64,000 nt of DNA, taken from contig NZ_LHVO01000015.1 of assembly GCF_001269925.1 (NCBI RefSeq), positions 1-64,000 on the forward strand, given 5' to 3'. Below, piece after piece: positions 7,516 through 15,238 of this stretch (position 1 is the first letter of the stretch; every line of letters starts with the position of its first letter). The stretch comes from Pseudomonas sp. MIACH (GTDB lineage Bacteria; Pseudomonadota; Gammaproteobacteria; Pseudomonadales; Pseudomonadaceae). Made by a program: the position numbers and the translations under genes. A model generated the notes under the pieces. It searched no databases. It saw only the letters and a list, made by a program, of their open reading frames with translations, and was not told the DNA's origin.

Positions 7516-8478
7516 ATGCCGACTTCCTCCGTTCAGCCGCCTCTTGAACCGCAGTCCGTCTGCCACCCGATCACCAGCAGCGCGATCTTTATGGTCGCCA
7601 CCATCGCCCCCGGCAGTGAAGACGGCGTGCGCGCCTGGTGCGCAGACATCGCCGGGCTGGTGCGTTCGGTGGGCAAGCGCGTGCCGGCGGGCAACCTCAC
7701 TTGCGTCTGCGGTTTTGGCTCGCAGGCCTGGGACCGCTTGTTCGGCGCACCGCGCCCGGCGGCGTTGCACCCGTTTCGGGAGTTCGGTGTAGAAGGGCGC
7801 ATGGCGGTGTCGACGCCCGGCGACATCCTGCTGCATATCCGCGCCGAGCAGATGGACCTGTGCTTTGAACTCGCCACCCAGCTGATGACAGCGCTGGGCG
7901 ATAGCGTGAAGGTGGTGGATGAAGTCCAGGGTTTCCGCTACTTCGACATGCGCAGCATCATTGGCTTTGTCGACGGCACCGAGAACCCGGTTGGGCGCAA
8001 GGCCGTGGGCTTCACCATCATCGGCGACGAAGACCCCGGATTCGAAGGCGGCAGCTACGTGCTGGTGCAGAAGTACCTGCACAACATGACCGCCTGGAAC
8101 AGCCTGACGGTGGAAGCCCAGGAGAAGGTGATCGGGCGCACCAAACTGTCGGATATCGAGTTAGGCGAAGACGCCAAGCCGAGCAATGCCCACAGCGCCC
8201 TGACCGTGATCACCGACGAGAACGGCGAAGAAGTCAAAATCCTGCGCGATAACATGCCCTTCGGCCGCCCCGGTGCCGGGGAGTTCGGCACCTACTTCAT
8301 CGGTTACGCACGCTCGCCGCAGCCGCTGGAGCTGATGCTGGAAAACATGTTCGTCGGCCGCCCGGCAGGCAACTACGATCGCTTGCTCGACTTCAGCACG
8401 GCGGTCACCGGCGGGTTGTTTTTCGTGCCGTCGGCTTACCTGCTCGAAGCACTGGCGGAGCGTACGGGCGGGCTATAA
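7516..8478 (+). CDS. Dyp-type heme peroxidase
   Basis: A 320-residue dye-decolourising peroxidase. The hallmark GxxDG is present as GFVDGTENP with D153 as the distal acid; the proximal heme ligand is H226 (SNAHS) and the distal arginine R244 (ILRDNMPFG). There is no Tat or Sec signal, so it is a cytosolic peroxidase of the YfeX/DypB size class. It starts 49 bases after the moc-like operon with its own short leader; co-transcription is possible but a functional link is not evident. Substrates in this family range from dyes to porphyrins; physiological role unknown. No encapsulin gene is adjacent. Confidence 0.92.
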   Translation: MPTSSVQPPLEPQSVCHPITSSAIFMVATIAPGSEDGVRAWCADIAGLVRSVGKRVPAGNLTCVCGFGSQAWDRLFGAPRPAALHPFREFGVEGRMAVSTPGDILLHIRAEQMDLCFELATQLMTALGDSVKVVDEVQGFRYFDMRSIIGFVDGTENPVGRKAVGFTIIGDEDPGFEGGSYVLVQKYLHNMTAWNSLTVEAQEKVIGRTKLSDIELGEDAKPSNAHSALTVITDENGEEVKILRDNMPFGRPGAGEFGTYFIGYARSPQPLELMLENMFVGRPAGNYDRLLDFSTAVTGGLFFVPSAYLLEALAERTGGL

Positions 8479-8492
8479 GGCAAGGCAGTTCA

Positions 8493-8523
8493 AATGTGGG
8501 AGGGAGCAAGCCCCCTCCCACAT
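8493..8523. repeat. REP hairpin between convergent genes
   Basis: ATGTGGGAGGG and CCCTCCCACAT flank a short loop (AGCAAGCC), a near-perfect palindrome between the Dyp peroxidase stop and the convergent uppP stop. It may act as a bidirectional transcription end, though no T-run follows. Confidence 0.75.
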
Positions 8524-8558
8524 GAGATTTATGCCGGGTTGAGACGAGGGGGGGTATA

Positions 8559-9431
8559 TCAACTCAACAGCCCGGTACTGACCGCCACAATCAGGAACAC
8601 CCCCAGCAGCGCGCGGTAGATCACAAAGGGCCAGGTGGAGAACCGCTCCAGGAACTTCATCAGGCCCCAGATTGCGAAGAACGCCGAGACGCTGGCCACC
8701 ACCAGCCCGAACAGTAAATGCGGCCAGGCATGGGCGGGCATATCGGCGTGCAGCAGTACCCACAGCTCCTTCAAGCCGGCGAGGGCGATGGCGGGCAGGC
8801 CCAGCAGGAAGGAAAAGCGTGCGGCTTCTTCACGTTTGAAATTGAGGAACAAGGCGGCGGTGAGGGTCGAGCCGGAACGCGATACGCCCGGAATCAACGC
8901 GCCGATCTGCGCGACTCCGACGATCAGCGCATCGCGCAGGCGCATCTGGCTGACCTCGCGTGTATGCCGGGCGCGCAGCTCGGCCGCCGCCAGCAATACC
9001 GCCATCACCACGCAGGAAATCCCGATCACCATCAGCCCGCGCAGCGGCGAATTGCAGGCGTTCAGGGTCGACGACAAGGCCAGCCCGGCAATCCCGATCG
9101 GGATAGTCGCCAACACAATCGCCACGGCCAGCTTGAACCATTGATCGTTGTAGTCGCCCCGGCGCACCGCGCCGATGCTGCCAGTGGTCACTTGGCGTAC
9201 ATCGCGCCAGAAATAGCTGACCACCGCCGCCAGTGCCGCCAACTGCATGGCCGCTGAAAACGCCGAGCCGGGGTCTTGCCAGCCGAGCAGGGCGGGCACT
9301 ACGCGCATATGCGCGGTGGAGGAGACCGGCAACAGTTCGGTAATGCCCTGGATCACGCCCAGGATGAAAATCTGCAAGTAATCCAGGGAGGCGAAGCCCA
9401 CATCCAGGCCGGCGGTACAGACGTTCGTCAA
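8559..9431 (-). CDS. uppP: Undecaprenyl-diphosphatase (BacA/UppP family)
   Basis: About 290 residues with eight or so membrane spans. Both family signatures are present: QGITELLPVSSTAH near the N-terminus (the E/QxxxE region) and PGVSRSGST in the second repeat. The enzyme removes a phosphate from undecaprenyl diphosphate to recycle the peptidoglycan lipid carrier and affects bacitracin tolerance. No ATG fits the expected start; a TTG at 9431 with AAGGA 8 nt upstream is the best choice, giving a short extra N-terminus before LDYLQIFILGVIQ. Pseudomonads usually carry another uppP elsewhere, so this is likely a paralogue. The non-ATG start suggests low expression. Confidence 0.88.
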   Translation of the reverse strand: MTNVCTAGLDVGFASLDYLQIFILGVIQGITELLPVSSTAHMRVVPALLGWQDPGSAFSAAMQLAALAAVVSYFWRDVRQVTTGSIGAVRRGDYNDQWFKLAVAIVLATIPIGIAGLALSSTLNACNSPLRGLMVIGISCVVMAVLLAAAELRARHTREVSQMRLRDALIVGVAQIGALIPGVSRSGSTLTAALFLNFKREEAARFSFLLGLPAIALAGLKELWVLLHADMPAHAWPHLLFGLVVASVSAFFAIWGLMKFLERFSTWPFVIYRALLGVFLIVAVSTGLLS

Positions 9432-9609
9432 AATACGTGTCCTTGAGGAAAGGTAGAGATCGGCGAAGTTTATTCGAAATGTTTCAAGAATTTGGCCAAG
9501 GCAATCGCTAACTGCAATCGGTTCAGCAAGTAGAAAGGTTCGCGGCGCTATTGGACTGCGCCGAGGTTTTGTGAACAATGGCGCCCTGCGTTTTTTGACC
9601 GAGAGCCCA

Positions 9610-10116
9610 ATGCCTGAAACTACCGTGGAACTGATCCAGACCGGCCCTGAAGAATCCGAGTTGATCCGCAACCTCTACCAGTACTACGCCTATGAGTCGT
9701 CGGACTGGGAGCAGGAAGATGTCGAGGCGGACGGCCGTTTCTACATCCATGACGAACACCTGACGCGCTACTGGCACGACCCGCAGTGGAGCGCCAACCT
9801 GTTGCTGGTCGATGGCTATATCGCCGGCTTCCTGCTGATCGAAGGCAGCGAGTTGCCGGGCATCGACGCTCTGGAACTGGCCGACCTGTTTATCCTCAAG
9901 CGCTATCGCCGCAAAGGCATCGGCCGCGCCATCGCCACCCAGGTGCTGTGCAGCGGCGAGGCGGATTGGCTGGTGCGGTTTTATGACCAGGACGAAGTGT
10001 CCCAGGCGTTCTGGCGTACGGTGCTGGATAACCTGCCGCGCCCGGTGCAGGCCCTTGAGCTGGCGGATGATCCGCAGTTGATGAGTTACCTGGTTACGCG
10101 GGCGGTGTTGCATTAA
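9610..10116 (+). CDS. GNAT-family N-acetyltransferase
   Basis: A 168-residue GNAT protein. The acetyl-CoA-binding motif A is visible as ADLFILKRYRRKGIGRAIATQVL (RxxGxG type, near residues 97-118). The substrate is unknown. Start at ATG 9610 is preferred; a GTG at 9571 in frame would add 13 residues that do not look like the family. The gene stands alone: uppP is divergent upstream and a GlxA-like regulator is convergent downstream, with the two stop regions overlapping by 23 bases. Confidence 0.8.
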   Translation: MPETTVELIQTGPEESELIRNLYQYYAYESSDWEQEDVEADGRFYIHDEHLTRYWHDPQWSANLLLVDGYIAGFLLIEGSELPGIDALELADLFILKRYRRKGIGRAIATQVLCSGEADWLVRFYDQDEVSQAFWRTVLDNLPRPVQALELADDPQLMSYLVTRAVLH

Positions 10117-11038
10117 AGGTTTGCTGCATCGCCTGCGGCGGCTGCCCGAACGCCCTTAAAAACGCCTGGCGCATGCGTTCGCGATCACCGAAACCGGTTT
10201 CGCGGGCCACCACTTCCACCGGGTGCCGGCTGGTTTCCATCATCGCGCGCGCAGCTTCGACCCGCAGGGATTCGATGGCCTTGGCCGGGGTTTGCCCGGT
10301 TTCTTCGCGGAATACCCGGCTGAACTGGCGCGGGCTCAGCCGGGCCACGTCGGCCAAGGCGTCCACCGACAGGTCGTGTGTGAGGTTTTCGCGGGCGTAG
10401 GCCAGGGCCAGTTGCACGCGGTCAGACTTGGGGTCCAGTTCCAGCAATGCCGACAATTGCGACTGCTCGCTGCCCCGGCGCTGGGCGATCACCAGCTTGC
10501 GCGCAATGCGCCGGGCGAGGTCGCTGCCCAGGTCGTTCTCCACCATGGCCAGCGCCATGTCCACCCCGGCACTCATGCCGGCGCCGGTCCATACCTGGCC
10601 GTCGACGATAAACAGCTTGTCTTCTTCCAGGCGGATGTCCGGGTAGCGCTTGCGAAAGGCCGGCGCGTGGATCCAGTGGGTGGTGGTGCGCTTGCCGTCG
10701 AGCAAGCCGGCTTCGGCCAGCACGAAGATGCCCATGCACAACGAGGCGACACGCCGCGATTGAGCCGAGGCGGCCTTGACCAGTTCCAGCAGGTTGGCCT
10801 CGGGCAGGCGAAACTCCAGGTAACCGCTGACGATCAGCGTGTCATAGCCTTGGGGCCGCAGGGGCGAGGTGTTCACCGAGAAGCCCTGGGACGTCATCAC
10901 CGCGCCGCCGCTTTCCGACACCAGGTGAAACTCATACGCCGGCTCACCGCGCAGCAGGTTCGCGCATTCGAACACCGAGCCGAGGCTGAGGCTCAGGGAT
11001 TGGAAGTTCGGGTAAACCATCAGCGCAACGCTGTGCAT
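10094..11038 (-). CDS. GlxA-family AraC-type regulator (DJ-1/PfpI domain plus HTH)
   Basis: A 314-residue regulator. Residues 1-180 form a DJ-1/PfpI-like domain (VALMVYPNFQSLSLSLGSVFE; VASLCMGIFVLAEAGLLDGKRTTTHW with a cysteine at the usual nucleophile elbow). Residues about 215-305 form two AraC helix-turn-helix motifs (LSVDALADVARLSPRQFSRVFREETG; PVEVVARETGFGDRERMRQAFLRAFGQPP). Such proteins usually activate nearby catabolic genes, but no catabolic operon is adjacent. ATG 11038 has GGAGA upstream; an upstream in-frame extension is not family-like. Its stop overlaps the end of the GNAT gene on the other strand. Confidence 0.88.
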   Translation of the reverse strand: MHSVALMVYPNFQSLSLSLGSVFECANLLRGEPAYEFHLVSESGGAVMTSQGFSVNTSPLRPQGYDTLIVSGYLEFRLPEANLLELVKAASAQSRRVASLCMGIFVLAEAGLLDGKRTTTHWIHAPAFRKRYPDIRLEEDKLFIVDGQVWTGAGMSAGVDMALAMVENDLGSDLARRIARKLVIAQRRGSEQSQLSALLELDPKSDRVQLALAYARENLTHDLSVDALADVARLSPRQFSRVFREETGQTPAKAIESLRVEAARAMMETSRHPVEVVARETGFGDRERMRQAFLRAFGQPPQAMQQTFNATPPA

Positions 11039-11177
11039 CGCATGTCTCCAGGGCGTGGGAGGGTGGATTGTCGGCGCGTGCCGGGTAAACGGCAACCCAC
11101 TTCGGGCCATGTCCGGAATCCTTGCGCATATGACATTGTGAGGGTTTGGCGCCGCCCCTAACATTCCCTCAACGAAC

Positions 11178-11192
11178 TAGACGACTGGTCTA
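11178..11192. promoter_or_regulatory. NemR-type operator TAGAC-N5-GTCTA
   Basis: A perfect inverted repeat TAGAC, five bases, GTCTA lies 17 bases upstream of the TetR gene start. Its half-sites match the kind recognised by the E. coli electrophile sensor NemR. Autoregulation of the downstream operon is inferred from position. Confidence 0.7.
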
Positions 11193-11209
11193 ATCGGACG
11201 GAGTGAAGC

Positions 11210-11818
11210 ATGAACAGCGAAACTAAAAGTGCACGGCAGACCATTCTCGACACGGCGCAGTTGATTGTTGGCCGTAAAGGATTCTCTGCGGTGGGCCTGA
11301 ACGAAATACTTCAAGCCGCCGATGTGCCTAAAGGTTCGTTCTATCACTACTTCAACTCCAAGGATGGCTTCGGTGTCGTGTTGCTCGATACCTACTTCGA
11401 TAATTACGTGCACGGCATGCAGCAACTGTTCGACCAGCCCGGTTTATCCCAGCACGCCAAGTTGATGCGCTATTGGCAGGCCTGGATCGACAACCAGACC
11501 GGCTGCACCGATGCGGGCAAATGCCTTGCCGTCAAACTGGGTGCGGAGGTGTCAGACCTTTCAGAGCCCATGCGGTTGGCGCTGCTGCGTGGCACCTCGC
11601 GCACCATCGATTTACTGGCTATCGCCATACAGCGCGGCGTCGACGACGGTTCCCTCAGCGTCGATCAAGCCCCGGAAAGCCTGGCTCGGCGCCTGTACGC
11701 GTTGTGGCTGGGGACCAGCGTCATGAGCAAGATCACCCGTACATCCGCGCCGTTTGATGAGGCGTTGCTGCTGACCCGACAGCTGTTGGGTCACCCTGAA
11801 CACACAGACATTCACTGA
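11210..11818 (+). CDS. nemR: TetR-family electrophile sensor, NemR-like
   Basis: A 202-residue TetR repressor with the N-terminal helix-turn-helix (GLNEILQAADVPKGSFYHYFNSKDGF, residues 29-54). The ligand domain has C99 and C105 in GCTDAGKCLAVKLGAE; C105 falls where E. coli NemR has its redox-active C106. NemR senses reactive electrophiles, quinones and hypochlorite and derepresses nemA. The following two genes, a DJ-1/Hsp31-like protein and an old-yellow-enzyme alkene reductase, are exactly the kind of targets expected. GGAG lies 7 nt before the ATG. The gene symbol is by homology and context. Confidence 0.8.
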   Translation: MNSETKSARQTILDTAQLIVGRKGFSAVGLNEILQAADVPKGSFYHYFNSKDGFGVVLLDTYFDNYVHGMQQLFDQPGLSQHAKLMRYWQAWIDNQTGCTDAGKCLAVKLGAEVSDLSEPMRLALLRGTSRTIDLLAIAIQRGVDDGSLSVDQAPESLARRLYALWLGTSVMSKITRTSAPFDEALLLTRQLLGHPEHTDIH

Positions 11819-11833
11819 TCGAGGCACTGGAAA

Positions 11834-12511
11834 ATGAAAGTATTAATGGTACTGACCTCTCACGACCAGCTTGGCGACACCGGCCGCAAGACCGGCTTCT
11901 GGCTCGAAGAGTTTGCTGCACCCTATTACGTGTTCAAGGACGCCGGCGCCGAACTGGTGCTGGCTTCCCCGGCCGGTGGCCAGCCGCCGCTGGACCCGGT
12001 GAGTGATGAGCCCGACGCGCAAACCGAGCAGACTCGCCGCTTTGCCGCCGACCCTGCCGCGCAACAGGCCCTGGCCAACACGGTCAAGCTGGACACGGTC
12101 AACGCCGCCGACTTCGACACCGTGTTCTACCCAGGTGGCCACGGCCCGCTGTGGGACCTGGCAGAGTCGCCGGTGTCCATCGCCCTGATCGAGTCCTTCG
12201 AGCGTGCCGGCAAGCCCATTGGTTTTGTCTGCCACGCACCGGGCGCCTTGCGTCACGTCAAGGCCGTCAATGGCGAGCCGCTGGTCAAGGGCCGTCGTGT
12301 CACCGGCTTCTCCAACTCGGAAGAAGCGGCGGTGGGCCTGACCGATGTGGTGCCGTTCCTGATTGAAGATGATTTCAAGGCACTGGGCGGCAACTATCAG
12401 AAGGGCGCCGACTGGCAATCCTTCGTGCTCGAAGATGGTTTGCTGATCACTGGACAGAACCCTGCCAGTTCCAGTGACGTGGCCAAGGCGCTGCTGAAAC
12501 TCACCGCATAA
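11834..12511 (+). CDS. DJ-1/PfpI (Hsp31/glyoxalase III-like) protein
   Basis: A 225-residue class-I glutamine-amidotransferase-like protein. The nucleophile elbow is FVCHAPGALRHV with the catalytic cysteine followed by histidine; a conserved acidic position occurs in GFWLEEFAAPYYVF, and the GGHGPLWDL loop is typical of Hsp31/glyoxalase III. Members convert methylglyoxal to lactate without glutathione or repair glycated molecules. It lies 15 bases after nemR and before the OYE gene, which fits a role in carbonyl or electrophile detoxification. The activity is inferred from family and context. Confidence 0.85.
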   Translation: MKVLMVLTSHDQLGDTGRKTGFWLEEFAAPYYVFKDAGAELVLASPAGGQPPLDPVSDEPDAQTEQTRRFAADPAAQQALANTVKLDTVNAADFDTVFYPGGHGPLWDLAESPVSIALIESFERAGKPIGFVCHAPGALRHVKAVNGEPLVKGRRVTGFSNSEEAAVGLTDVVPFLIEDDFKALGGNYQKGADWQSFVLEDGLLITGQNPASSSDVAKALLKLTA

Positions 12512-12530
12512 GTTAATTAACCCTTCTAAT

Positions 12531-12564
12531 CATTGGCGACTTGCAACAGTCGCCAATGCTTTTG
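12531..12564 (+). terminator. Hairpin with short T-tract between DJ-1 gene and nemA
   Basis: CATTGGCGAC and GTCGCCAATG form a 10-bp stem around an 8-nt loop, followed by CTTTTG. It could be a partial terminator or RNA stabiliser that sets lower expression of the downstream alkene reductase gene. Confidence 0.6.
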
Positions 12565-12589
12565 TTCGTCCCGAATTTGGATTACCCCA

Positions 12590-13714
12590 ATGACTAACAG
12601 CGTTTTAAGTACCCCGGTAAAACTGGGTCATCACACCTTGAACAACCGTATCGTATTGCCGCCGCTGACGCGCCAGCGCAGCGCACAACCCGGCGACATC
12701 GCCACCGACCTGATGGCCGAGTATTACCGCCAGCGCGCTACGGCCGGTTTCATGGTCAGCGAAGGCACACAGATCGAACCGCGTGGCCAGGGTTACGCCT
12801 GGACGCCGGGCATCTACACCCCGGCGCAGATCGACGGCTGGCGCAAGGTCACCGACGCGGTGCATGCCGAAGGCGGGGTGATCTTTGCCCAGCTGTGGCA
12901 TGTGGGCCGTGTGTCCCATAACGCCTTGCAGCCTGACGGCGCCGCACCGGTGGCACCGTCGGCTATTCAGGCCCAGCAAGCCAAGGCCTTTATCGAAACC
13001 GCCCCTGGCGCGGGTGAATTGAAGCAACCGCCGGTGCCTCGCGCCTTGAGCGTGCTGGAGATTGAAGAACTGGTCGGGCACTACGCCCAGGCCGCACGCA
13101 ATGCCCTGGACGCCGGGTTTGACGGCGTGGAAATTCACTCGGCCAACGGTTACCTGGTCAACCAGTTCATCTCAGCCCATTCCAACCAGCGCGACGATGA
13201 ATACGGCGGCTCGCTGCACAACCGCCTGCGCTTTTTGCGCGAGATCGTCGAAGCGGTCAGCAAGGTGGTCGGGCCGGAGCGCCTGGGCGTGCGGTTCTCG
13301 CCGTTGTTCAGCGGCACCGACCAGGACCGTGTGTACATCGGCCTGGTGGAAGAAGACCCGCACCACACCTACATCGAAGCGATCAAAGTGTTGGAGCAGT
13401 CAGGCATCGCCTACGTGTCCATCGCCGAAGCCGACTGGGACAACGCCCCCGTGCTGCCCGACACCTTCCGGGAAGCCGTGCGCAGCACCTTCAGCGGTCG
13501 GATTATCTATGCCGGTCGTTACACCGCTGAACGCGGCGCGAAACTGGTGGAAGCCGGGCTGGCGGATTTGATTGCATTCGGACGGCCGTTCATTGCCAAC
13601 CCGGACCTGCCGCAGCGGCTATTCAAGGGCTGGCCGTTGAACCCGCTGCGGGAGGAGGGGATGTATGGTGGGGGTGAGGTTGGCTACATCGACTATCCCA
13701 CTTACTCCGAGTAA
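12590..13714 (+). CDS. nemA: Alkene reductase, old yellow enzyme family (NemA-like)
   Basis: A 374-residue FMN TIM-barrel ene-reductase. Visible motifs are RIVLPPLTRQRS near the N-terminus, QLWHVGRVSH, the catalytic FDGVEIHSANGYLVNQF with the substrate-binding H-x-x-N pair, and the C-terminal phosphate-binding IIYAGRYTAERG and DLIAFGRPFIANPDL. It reduces electrophilic alkenes, quinones and nitro compounds using NAD(P)H. In E. coli nemA is in the nemR operon; the same order is seen here with a DJ-1 gene inserted. ATG 12590 is chosen because the family begins shortly before TPVKLGHHTLNNRI. Confidence 0.9.
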   Translation: MTNSVLSTPVKLGHHTLNNRIVLPPLTRQRSAQPGDIATDLMAEYYRQRATAGFMVSEGTQIEPRGQGYAWTPGIYTPAQIDGWRKVTDAVHAEGGVIFAQLWHVGRVSHNALQPDGAAPVAPSAIQAQQAKAFIETAPGAGELKQPPVPRALSVLEIEELVGHYAQAARNALDAGFDGVEIHSANGYLVNQFISAHSNQRDDEYGGSLHNRLRFLREIVEAVSKVVGPERLGVRFSPLFSGTDQDRVYIGLVEEDPHHTYIEAIKVLEQSGIAYVSIAEADWDNAPVLPDTFREAVRSTFSGRIIYAGRYTAERGAKLVEAGLADLIAFGRPFIANPDLPQRLFKGWPLNPLREEGMYGGGEVGYIDYPTYSE

Positions 13715-13727
13715 GAACGGGGTCAGT

Positions 13728-14040
13728 GTGTGGGGCTTGTTTCCGTGGCGGCCTTCGGGCCGACCATGTCGTTGGGGTTGGAATGAGTACATATCCGTTG
13801 TTGCGGTAACGGCTGCCTATGGTTCCGCTCTTACAGCGGGTCACTTTTGGAGGGACCCAAAAGTAACCAAAAAGTCCTCGCCCCAACACTCGGCACCTCG
13901 CCTAGGCTCGGTGTGCCCTCACTCCGGCTTTGGAGCGTGGGCCGCCGCGATGGGCCATCCTTGGCCCAGCGCGGCTAACCCGGCGTCCTGCCGGGTTACC
14001 CACGCTCCAAAGCCTGCGTTCGGCCAGCGTGTTTGACGGG
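13728..14040. repeat. Structured pseudomonad intergenic repeat element
   Basis: Non-coding. GGTCACTTTTGG (13839-13850) pairs with CCAAAAGTAACC (13857-13868), and CTTTGGAGCGTGG (13928-13940) pairs with CCACGCTCCAAAG (14000-14012) enclosing an inner TAACCCGGC/GCCGGGTTA hairpin. I recognise this as a type that recurs in fluorescent pseudomonads and often gives rise to spurious small ORF calls. No protein is supported. Confidence 0.65.
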
Positions 14041-14110
14041 GCGATTTGAGATCAAAAGCCAAAGCGCGGCGGCCTTAGAGCCGACCGGAGTTGGGTCTGC
14101 TGTACTCGGT

Positions 14111-14220
14111 AAATGTGGGAGGGGGCTTGCTCCCGATAGCGGTGAGTCAGTCAACCCAAGTATCACTGACCCATCCTCATCGGGAGCAAGTCGAATCGTC
14201 GCACCGCCCCTCCCACATTT
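14111..14220. repeat. REPIN: two inverted REP units
   Basis: AAATGTGGGAGGGGGCTTGCTCC at the left and GGAGCAAG ... CCCCTCCCACATTT at the right frame a roughly 60-base spacer. This is the symmetric two-REP arrangement of REPINs mobilised by a RAYT transposase encoded elsewhere. Confidence 0.8.
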
Positions 14221-14239
14221 GCTTTGTGTTGCCTGCTGA

Positions 14240-15238
14240 TTACCCCACCCGCAACACAATCTTGCCGATGTGGTCCCCACCTTCCATCCGCGCATGAGCC
14301 TGGGCCGCGTCGGTGTATTCGTACACCTTGTCGATGATCGGCAGGCAGCGCCCGGCCTCCAGCACCGGCCACACATACTCGCGCAACTGTTCGGCAATCG
14401 CGGCTTTTTCAGCCTTGCTGCGCGCTCGCAACAGTGAGCCGGTGATCACCGCGCGTTTGCCGAGGATGCTCAGCAGGTCGACGTCATTGGCCTTGGCGCC
14501 GCCGAGGAAACCCAGCATCACCAGGTGGCCGTCCATGGCCAGGGCCTTGAGGTTGTTGTTGAGGTACGAGGCTCCCATGATGTCGAGGATCACATCCACG
14601 CCCTGGCCGTCGGTCTTCTGGGCGATAACCTCGGCAAAATCCTGCTCGCGATAATTGATCGGCTCGCCGCCCAGCTGGGCGATGGCCGCGCATTTGTCGG
14701 CGCTGCCGGCGGTGGCGAAGGCCTGGATGCCGAACTCGCGGCACAGCATCAGCGCGGTCGTACCGATGCCGCTGGTGCCGCCATGGATCAGCACGCGCTG
14801 GCCGGTGTGCGCATCGCCGAGGCCGAACAGGTTGGCCCACACGGTGAAGAAGGTTTCCGGTACGGCGGCGGCTTGAATCCAGTCCATGCCTTCGGGGATC
14901 GGCAGCGCCTGGCTGGCGGGCACCGTGCAGAACTGCGCATAGCCGCCGCCGTTGGTCAGGGCGCAGACCTTATCGCCCAGCGCGTATTCGGTCACGCCGT
15001 CGCCCAGCGCGGCGACTTCGCCCGCCACTTCCAGGCCCGGCAGCGGGTTCATGCCGGGTTTCATCGGGTACTTGCCGGCGCGTTGCAGGGCGTCGGGGCG
15101 ATTGACCCCGGCTGCGTGCACGCGAATCAGGATCTCGCCGGGGCCCGCCACCGGTACCTCCGCGCGGCGCGGCTGCAACACCTCGGGGCCACCGGGGGTG
15201 GTGATTTCGATCAGGGTCATTTCTTTAGGAAGCGTCAT
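14240..15238 (-). CDS. NAD(P)H-dependent quinone oxidoreductase, zinc-free MDR family (PIG3-like)
   Basis: A 332-residue medium-chain reductase without the structural zinc cysteines. Motifs are RVHAAGVNRPDALQRAGKYP, LPGLEVAGEV, the NADPH-binding VLIHGGTSGIGTTALML, and a C-terminal VYEYTDAAQAHARMEGGDHIGKIVL. This is the pattern of TIGR02824/PIG3-type quinone reductases. The ATG at 15238 overlaps the stop of the MFS gene by ATGA; an alternative ATG at 15220 would remove six residues. With the MFS exporter and divergent LysR gene it forms a probable xenobiotic or quinone response module. Confidence 0.9.
   Translation of the reverse strand: MTLPKEMTLIEITTPGGPEVLQPRRAEVPVAGPGEILIRVHAAGVNRPDALQRAGKYPMKPGMNPLPGLEVAGEVAALGDGVTEYALGDKVCALTNGGGYAQFCTVPASQALPIPEGMDWIQAAAVPETFFTVWANLFGLGDAHTGQRVLIHGGTSGIGTTALMLCREFGIQAFATAGSADKCAAIAQLGGEPINYREQDFAEVIAQKTDGQGVDVILDIMGASYLNNNLKALAMDGHLVMLGFLGGAKANDVDLLSILGKRAVITGSLLRARSKAEKAAIAEQLREYVWPVLEAGRCLPIIDKVYEYTDAAQAHARMEGGDHIGKIVLRVG

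Noticed and set aside
6624..7517. A 297-codon minus-strand frame opposite the TIM-barrel gene
   Set aside because: It overlaps the well-supported barrel gene and shows no domain signal.
13665..14036. A small protein-coding gene after nemA
   Set aside because: The open frame overlaps the 3' end of nemA and runs into a structured repeat; its composition matches other spurious frames in such repeats.
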